Positions 4,094 to 7,767 of a stretch of 7,767 nucleotides of DNA are shown here, piece by piece. The notes under the pieces are model-generated. The model was not told the origin of the DNA. It made no database searches and was given only the letters and a program-made list of their open reading frames with translations. This DNA is from a bacterium (GTDB lineage Bacteria; UBA9089; JASEGY01): NCBI GenBank assembly GCA_030019105.1, contig JASEGY010000152.1:1-7767 (forward strand), in the 5' to 3' direction. A program made the translations under genes and the position numbers. The stretch's first letter is position 1. Every line of letters starts with the position of its first letter.

Positions 4094-6634
4094 TTGATTA
4101 CCTTAACTATTGACGGACGAGAAATTCAAGTTGAAGAAGGCGCCACTATTCTGCAGGCGGCAGAGAAGATGGGGATCAGAATCCCAACCCTCTGTCATGA
4201 CCGCCGGCTTCTGCCTGTGGGCGCCTGCCGGATTTGTCTGGTAGAGGTAGAGAACCCCAGGCCGGGCCTCGTTCCAGCCTGCGCTACTTTAGTGGCCGAA
4301 GGCCTAGTAATAAAAACCGCGACTGACAAGGTTAAAAAAGTCCGCAAGACCATCCTGGAACTTCTTCTGATAAATCATCCCTTAGATTGTCCGGTGTGTG
4401 ATAAGGCCGGTGAGTGCAGTTTGCAGGATTTGACTTATGAATATGGGGTGAGTGAGAACCGGTTTAGTGGAAAAAAGGCCGCTTTAAGGATTGACGTCGT
4501 CAGCCCGCTGATTGAAAGGAATCTCAATAGGTGTATCCTGTGCGGCAAATGTGTCCGTATCTGTGATGAATTGATGGACGTGGCTGAGACCGGTTTTATT
4601 GGCCGGGGATATGAAGCCAGGGTTGGAACCGATTTTGACCGGCCCCTTGACTGTGAATTCTGCGGTCAGTGTCTTGACATATGTCCGGTGGGGGCTTTAA
4701 CCTCCAGGCTCTTTAAACACCGGGGCAGGGTGTGGGAGCTTGAAAAAGTTGAGACTACCTGTGCCTATTGCGGTCTGGGTTGCGCTTTTACCTTAGGTGT
4801 GAAGCGGGGGAAAATACTCAAGGCCAGGGGCGCTGATTCGAGTTCGATTAATGATGAGAATCTTTGTGTTAGAGGGCACTTTGGTTGGGGGTATATTCAC
4901 CATCCGGAAAGACTTACCAAGCCCCTCCTGAAAAAGGAAGGCCGTCTGGTAGCCGTTAGCTGGAAAGAAGCCTTACATGAAGCCGTAAGAAGATTCAGAC
5001 AGATAAAGGAGAAGGTCGGGCCTGATGCCCTGGCCGGAATAGGCTCTCCTCGATTAACCAATGAAGAAGTCTATCTCTTTCAGAGATTCATCCGGGCAGG
5101 GTTGGGAACAAATAATATCGATCATGCCGGAGGCTATGGACATGCTGGACTCTCGGCCTTGAAAGATTCTCTGGGGTATCCTGGAACAGTAAAAAATCTA
5201 CAGGATTCTGATTGTATTTTATTGCTGCGTTCTGATCTCTCCGAAACCCATCCGGTAGCAGGGATAAAAGTCAATCTGGCTGTTAAGCGAGGGAGGGCTG
5301 CTTTGATAGTGGCTAATCCTTACCCCATAAAGTTCAGCCGGCATGCAAAGCAGTCTCTTATCTATCGGCCAGGAAATGAAATCGCCCTCTTAAATGGAAT
5401 GGTCCGGGTGATGATAGAAGAGAATCTGATTAACAGGGAGTTCGTGAACACCAGTACTTCAGGGTTTGACGCCATGTCAAAGGTGGCTGCCGCCTACACT
5501 CCGGATAAGGTGAAGGAATTGACCGGGGTAGAACCGGCGGCTGTTATTGAAGCTGCCAGGACTTATGCCCGGGCTGAAAGGCCGGCCATAGTTATTTCTG
5601 CTGGATATGCACCCCTGGGAGAAGATGACAGGTTGGTTCAGGCCGCCATTAATCTGGCCTTGATAACGGGTAACCCGGAAGGGATAGCCTATCTTGTGGA
5701 ACGAAACAATTCATCCGGAGCCTTTTGGATGGGGGCGGTGCCATCTCTACTGCCGGGACGTCAACCTCTAAAGAATAAAGGCGAATTTGAGGAGGTCTGG
5801 GGAGCAGCCTTACCGGGTAAAGAAGGAATGAGCGCCTTAGATATATTTAATGAGCAGTCGGTAATCAGGGGCCTGTATTTGGTTGGAGAGAATCCATTAG
5901 CTGCCTGTCCTGATCCGGTCCGTACCAGGCAAGTCCTGGAGGAATTGGAGCTGTTGGTAGTTCAGGATTTGTTCTTGACCGAAGTAGCTGCTATGGCTGA
6001 TATTGTTTTTCCAGCCGCAGGTTTTGCGGAAAAAGAGGGAACCTACACCAATACGGAGGGTAGGGTTCAGGAAATTAAGCCTGCTCTAACCCCGGTTGGA
6101 GAAGCCAGGCCGGATTTGGATATCATCTCTGAACTTTCGAGATTGATGGGGCATGAAATGAGCTATTCATCCGCGGCTGAGGTAAGAGCGGAGATAAAGA
6201 AATTGGTGCCTGATTTTGAACAGGCTAAGGCCTTTGAGGGCAAGGGAAAATTAGTCGGGATCGAGCAGAGAGATGTAGTAGAAGAAATTAGCAAAGATTA
6301 TCCCCTGATATTGATGGATGGAGGGCTTCGCTTCCATTCCGGGTCTCTTTCCCGGTATTCTTCTGCCCTTACCGGGGTTTCACCTGAGGCCAGGGTGGAA
6401 ATGAGTTCCCTTGATGCGAAGTCTAATGAAATAGAGGGTGGCCGGCAGGTTAAGGTGAGATCAAGGTATGGAGAAACCCTTCTTCAAGTAGCCGTGAATG
6501 ATCGCCTGCCTCAAGGAAGGGTTCTTATTCGCCGTTATCCGAAAAGCGGTTTAATGAATCTTCTCCCACAACCTGAATTTAAGGATGGCCGGTATGAGGG
6601 GAAGATATGCACCGTTAAGGTGGTGAAAGCGTAA
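4094..6634 (+). CDS. nuoG: NADH-quinone oxidoreductase subunit G, iron-sulfur-rich
   Basis: An 846-residue electron-carrying subunit. Residues 1-78 are a [2Fe-2S] ferredoxin domain (C34, C45, C48, C62). Residues 95-108 are the His-Cys3 cluster (H95, C99, C102, C108). Residues 147-197 hold C147/C150/C153/C157 and C187/C190/C193/C197, enough for two [4Fe-4S] clusters. Classical NuoG has only the first three and the last of these. C223/C226/C230/C258 bind an N7-type cluster before a molybdopterin oxidoreductase fold (about 270-730). Its NuoG marks include EKEGTYTNTEGRVQ (646-659), followed by a C-terminal dinucleotide-binding-like domain with FHSGSLSRYSSALTG (747-761). At the catalytic Cys/Sec site of formate dehydrogenases (DHCARLC) the sequence is DHAGGYG, so formate oxidation is unlikely. 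It ends one base into nuoI (TAATG). A formate-dehydrogenase-like alpha subunit is the alternative name, judged less likely because of nuoI and the missing active-site residue. Confidence 0.93.
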   Translation: MITLTIDGREIQVEEGATILQAAEKMGIRIPTLCHDRRLLPVGACRICLVEVENPRPGLVPACATLVAEGLVIKTATDKVKKVRKTILELLLINHPLDCPVCDKAGECSLQDLTYEYGVSENRFSGKKAALRIDVVSPLIERNLNRCILCGKCVRICDELMDVAETGFIGRGYEARVGTDFDRPLDCEFCGQCLDICPVGALTSRLFKHRGRVWELEKVETTCAYCGLGCAFTLGVKRGKILKARGADSSSINDENLCVRGHFGWGYIHHPERLTKPLLKKEGRLVAVSWKEALHEAVRRFRQIKEKVGPDALAGIGSPRLTNEEVYLFQRFIRAGLGTNNIDHAGGYGHAGLSALKDSLGYPGTVKNLQDSDCILLLRSDLSETHPVAGIKVNLAVKRGRAALIVANPYPIKFSRHAKQSLIYRPGNEIALLNGMVRVMIEENLINREFVNTSTSGFDAMSKVAAAYTPDKVKELTGVEPAAVIEAARTYARAERPAIVISAGYAPLGEDDRLVQAAINLALITGNPEGIAYLVERNNSSGAFWMGAVPSLLPGRQPLKNKGEFEEVWGAALPGKEGMSALDIFNEQSVIRGLYLVGENPLAACPDPVRTRQVLEELELLVVQDLFLTEVAAMADIVFPAAGFAEKEGTYTNTEGRVQEIKPALTPVGEARPDLDIISELSRLMGHEMSYSSAAEVRAEIKKLVPDFEQAKAFEGKGKLVGIEQRDVVEEISKDYPLILMDGGLRFHSGSLSRYSSALTGVSPEARVEMSSLDAKSNEIEGGRQVKVRSRYGETLLQVAVNDRLPQGRVLIRRYPKSGLMNLLPQPEFKDGRYEGKICTVKVVKA

Positions 6635-7074
6635 TGTTTTTAGTTACTGACACATACCATTTTTGCCGGGGGTTGGCCCAGATTTTTTATCATCTCTTTA
6701 CACCGTCCGTCACCCTGCAATATCCTGCCAAACGATGGGAAATGCCCGAAAGGTGGCGGGGGGTAGTCAGGTTAGTCCTGGATGAAAAGACGGGTAAAGG
6801 CAAGTGCGTGGGCTGTTATCTCTGTGCCCGCATGTGTCCGGCGCAGGCCATAGAAATCAACACCATTGAAGGCCCGGATCATGAAAAGCAGGTAGAGAGC
6901 TTTGAGGTAGATATCTCTCGTTGTATCTTTTGTGGACTTTGTACCGAAGCCTGCCCGAAAGGGGCGATTACGCTTTCTCGTGATTATGAACTGGCGGTAT
7001 ACGATCGAAGTGGAATGGTCTATGAACAGGAGGTCCTTCAGCAGGGGCCGGTGATAAAGAGGTATACTAAGTAA
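6634..7074 (+). CDS. nuoI: NADH-quinone oxidoreductase subunit I (two [4Fe-4S])
   Basis: A 146-residue ferredoxin-like subunit that bridges NuoG to the quinone-reducing part of complex I. The N-terminal amphipathic segment GLAQIFYHLFTPSVTLQYP (about residues 13-31) is the membrane-facing helix characteristic of NuoI rather than of a free ferredoxin. It is followed by PERWRGVVRL (38-47). Cluster ligands are C58/C61/C64/C68 (CVGCYLCARMCP) and C97/C100/C103/C107 (CIFCGLCTEACP), with the DRSGMVYEQEVL tail usual in the family. The ATG start overlaps the nuoG stop by one base. No nuoH or nuoJ-N follows; the coding block ends here and repeats begin one base after the stop. A complete complex therefore needs subunits encoded elsewhere. 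Confidence 0.95.
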   Translation: MFLVTDTYHFCRGLAQIFYHLFTPSVTLQYPAKRWEMPERWRGVVRLVLDEKTGKGKCVGCYLCARMCPAQAIEINTIEGPDHEKQVESFEVDISRCIFCGLCTEACPKGAITLSRDYELAVYDRSGMVYEQEVLQQGPVIKRYTK

Positions 7075-7102
7075 GTTTCGAGTTTCGGGTTTCGGGTTTC
7101 GG
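7075..7102. repeat. GTTTCGG heptad tandem array
   Basis: Four units in perfect 7-base register, GTTTCGA then three copies of GTTTCGG, starting at the base after the nuoI stop. One further GTTTCGG copy (7238-7244) in the same orientation lies beyond a 135-base palindromic element, suggesting the element interrupts one original array. Confidence 0.8.
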
Positions 7103-7237
7103 AGCCTTGTCCATCGTTTGGGCAATGGGATCAATTTTGTAGTGGTCGAGCTTGCTCGACATTACGGCAGAGCAAGCTCTGCAACTACAACACCCAATTT
7201 GCTCAAGCACTTTTTGCCCAAACGATGGACAAGGCCG
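7103..7237. repeat. Nested palindromic repeat element
   Basis: Perfect 22-bp outer arms (7104-7125 and 7214-7235, containing CCATCGTTTGGGC) enclose a second imperfect palindrome. Its arms start with TTGTAGT (7137-7143) and end with ACTACAA (7184-7190). Each inner arm contains its own perfect six-base hairpin: GTCGAG-CTTG-CTCGAC (7145-7160) and GCAGAG-CAAG-CTCTGC (7167-7182). The whole can fold into a large branched cruciform or RNA. It sits inside the GTTTCGG heptad array. Intergenic elements of this look recur in several candidate-phylum genomes from memory. It may act as a transcript end or stabiliser after nuoI, though there is no T-run for a classic terminator. Confidence 0.8.
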
Positions 7238-7344
7238 GTTTCGGGTTAGACTATGCAACTTTCTTGGGAAAATTTGCGACCTGTGCGGTTAGACTTTTTG
7301 TTTGAAACCGGGTAGTGTCCTGGATTAACCGCAAATATCGTTAT

Positions 7345-7432
7345 AACCACAAAGACCACAAAGGACACAAAGATTTGGCAAGAAAATCTCTAACCCTTTA
7401 TATTCTTTGTGTTCTTGGTTTGCTTTGTGGTT
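7345..7432. repeat. Inverted pair of nonamer arrays
   Basis: The left arm has three 9-base units: ACCACAAAG (7346-7354), ACCACAAAG (7355-7363) and GACACAAAG (7364-7372). The right arm has three units in reverse sense: CTTTGTGTT (7405-7413), CTTGGTTTG (7414-7422) and CTTTGTGGT (7423-7431). The arms can pair as an imperfect stem of about 28 bp around a 32-base loop. Read as protein the left arm gives N-H-K-D-H-K-G-H-K-D, a known false-ORF signature of such repeats. It lies in the 5' leader region of the gene at 7484. Confidence 0.8.
7375..7404 (+). promoter_or_regulatory. Promoter-like sequence in the loop of the inverted nonamers
   Basis: TTGGCA (7375-7380) and TATATT (7399-7404) are each one base off the sigma-70 -35 and -10 consensus, with an 18-base spacer. 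They lie between the two inverted arms and point towards the gene at 7484. A transcript starting near 7411 would carry most of the right arm in its leader. This is a pattern match only. Confidence 0.4.
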
Positions 7433-7470
7433 CAATCAGGACAGCATCAAATATTGTGTTCCCACGAATT

Positions 7471-7479
7471 AAGGAGGTG
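7471..7479 (+). promoter_or_regulatory. Strong ribosome-binding site for the 7484 gene
   Basis: AAGGAGGTG, close to the full anti-16S complement, with AGGAGG ending six bases before ATG 7484. This fixes the start against longer in-frame readings that begin in the repeat region. Confidence 0.75.
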
Positions 7480-7483
7480 CTTA

Positions 7484-7750
7484 ATGAGGAAGATTTTAGT
7501 AGCAGTAGGGTTCTTGGTTATCCTGCCCTCTCTGCTCTTTGCCGAACAAGAAGGCAAGAGATACGGAGTGGGAGTAAATTATCCAGGCTTGGGCCTAAAA
7601 TATGGGATAAGTTCTAAAACTACCCTGGAGCTTAAGGCCCAATTTGGAAAAGACATCCTGGTGGTAGGTTCCAGATACTATTATAATTTTAGCTCTAAAG
7701 ACAAGACCAATCTGTATCCTCTTCAAATCTATTGGTATATCTGGTTGTAG
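7484..7750 (+). CDS. Secreted/outer-membrane barrel-like protein, probably truncated
   Basis: An 88-residue product starting at the ATG behind a strong ribosome-binding site. Residues 1-20 form a clear signal peptide: MRK, a hydrophobic core (ILVAVGFLVILPSLL), and the LFA cleavage site before EQE. The mature part has alternating strands typical of outer-membrane barrels (YGVGVNYPGLGLKYGI, TTLELKAQFG, ILVVGSRYYYNF), with YYYNF and the aromatic tail LYPLQIYWYIWL. The stop codon TAG (7748-7750) straddles the first two units of a GGTTGTA heptad array. A barrel of this type would normally continue for many more strands, so the gene looks cut short by the repeat. A small intact two-to-four-strand protein is the alternative. 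The function is unknown. Confidence 0.65.
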   Translation: MRKILVAVGFLVILPSLLFAEQEGKRYGVGVNYPGLGLKYGISSKTTLELKAQFGKDILVVGSRYYYNFSSKDKTNLYPLQIYWYIWL

Positions 7751-7767
7751 GTTGTAGGTTGTAGGTT
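7743..7767. repeat. GGTTGTA heptad tandem array at the window end
   Basis: Three perfect 7-base units and a partial fourth (from 7743 to the last base), so the array continues outside the window. The first unit overlaps the last codons of the barrel-like gene, and the stop codon runs from its final TA into the next unit. Confidence 0.85.

Larger units (their letters stand above)
7075..7483. other. Repeat-rich intergenic region without a gene
   Basis: About 410 bases with no convincing coding sequence. It holds, in order, a GTTTCGG array, a 135-base nested palindrome, one more GTTTCGG unit, about 100 bases in which I see no structure (7245-7344), and the inverted nonamer arrays with a promoter-like sequence. 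Longer open frames on both strands here are made of translated repeat units. Confidence 0.7.

Noticed and set aside
4094..6634. Naming this gene formate dehydrogenase alpha subunit
   Set aside because: The catalytic Cys/Sec is replaced by Gly, and NuoG-specific C-terminal motifs and a following nuoI are present.
7103..7237. Classical rho-independent terminator for the nuo genes
   Set aside because: Strong stems exist but no T-run follows the outer arm, so only a looser role in transcript ending is possible.
6772..7258. Minus-strand frames over nuoI and the region after it
   Set aside because: Their peptides (KPETRN-type stretches) are translations of the heptad repeat and palindrome, and one lies across nuoI.
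7075..7432. CRISPR array
   Set aside because: The repeats are 7-9 bases in direct tandem with no spacers, and the longer ones are inverted pairs; no cas genes are present.
7315..7617. 100-residue plus-strand frame beginning with NHKDHKGHKD-type peptide
   Set aside because: The N-terminal part is the translated nonamer repeat, and the rest overlaps the signal-peptide gene in another frame.

Overview
The window reads as a piece of chromosome from an uncultivated, probably anaerobic, Gram-negative bacterium. The Gram-negative call rests on a signal-peptide protein that looks like the start of an outer-membrane barrel (7484-7750). The anaerobe call rests on iron-sulfur-rich complex I subunits. 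Short tandem repeats with 7- and 9-base units between genes, frequent TTG/GTG starts and small nucleotidyltransferase/HEPN and DUF4258/zinc-finger cassettes are typical of many groundwater and sediment metagenome lineages (Omnitrophota- or Planctomycetota-like groups). I cannot name the phylum from this sequence.

Left part (1-1287): a heptad-repeat remnant at the edge, then two tiny overlapping membrane-protein ORFs (26-217, YvrJ-like; 214-387, two hydrophobic helices). Next is a 137-base non-coding stretch holding a 14-bp inverted repeat around two smaller hairpins (395-512), a candidate structured RNA or small mobile repeat. It is followed by an overlapping MNT nucleotidyltransferase/HEPN pair (525-899, 866-1285), a toxin-antitoxin type module whose stop lies 2 bases before the nuoE start.

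Centre (1288-7074): four subunits of the NADH-input arm of respiratory complex I, all on the plus strand: nuoE, nuoF, nuoG and nuoI. NuoE (one [2Fe-2S]) and NuoF (FMN, NAD(H), one [4Fe-4S]) take electrons from NADH, NuoG carries them through up to five clusters, and NuoI through two more. No membrane subunit (nuoA, H, J-N) and no nuoB-D lies in the window. NuoG carries an eight-cysteine ferredoxin-like region, more like formate dehydrogenase/[FeFe]-hydrogenase N-termini than classical NuoG, and its molybdopterin domain has Gly where formate dehydrogenases have catalytic Cys/Sec. Between nuoF and nuoG sits a 1-kb cassette: a frameshifted DUF4258-like gene, a YgiT-type zinc-finger gene and an unrecognised 121-residue ORF whose stop overlaps the nuoG ribosome-binding site.

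Right part (7075-7767): about 410 bases without a gene but dense in repeats: a GTTTCGG heptad array interrupted by a 135-base nested palindrome, then an inverted pair of nonamer arrays with a promoter-like sequence in its loop. This leads to a short secreted or outer-membrane protein gene whose stop codon falls inside a third heptad array (GGTTGTA) that runs off the window. The main themes are stress-type cassettes inserted at and within a complex I operon, and a landscape of period-7 repeats that appear to shape gene ends.
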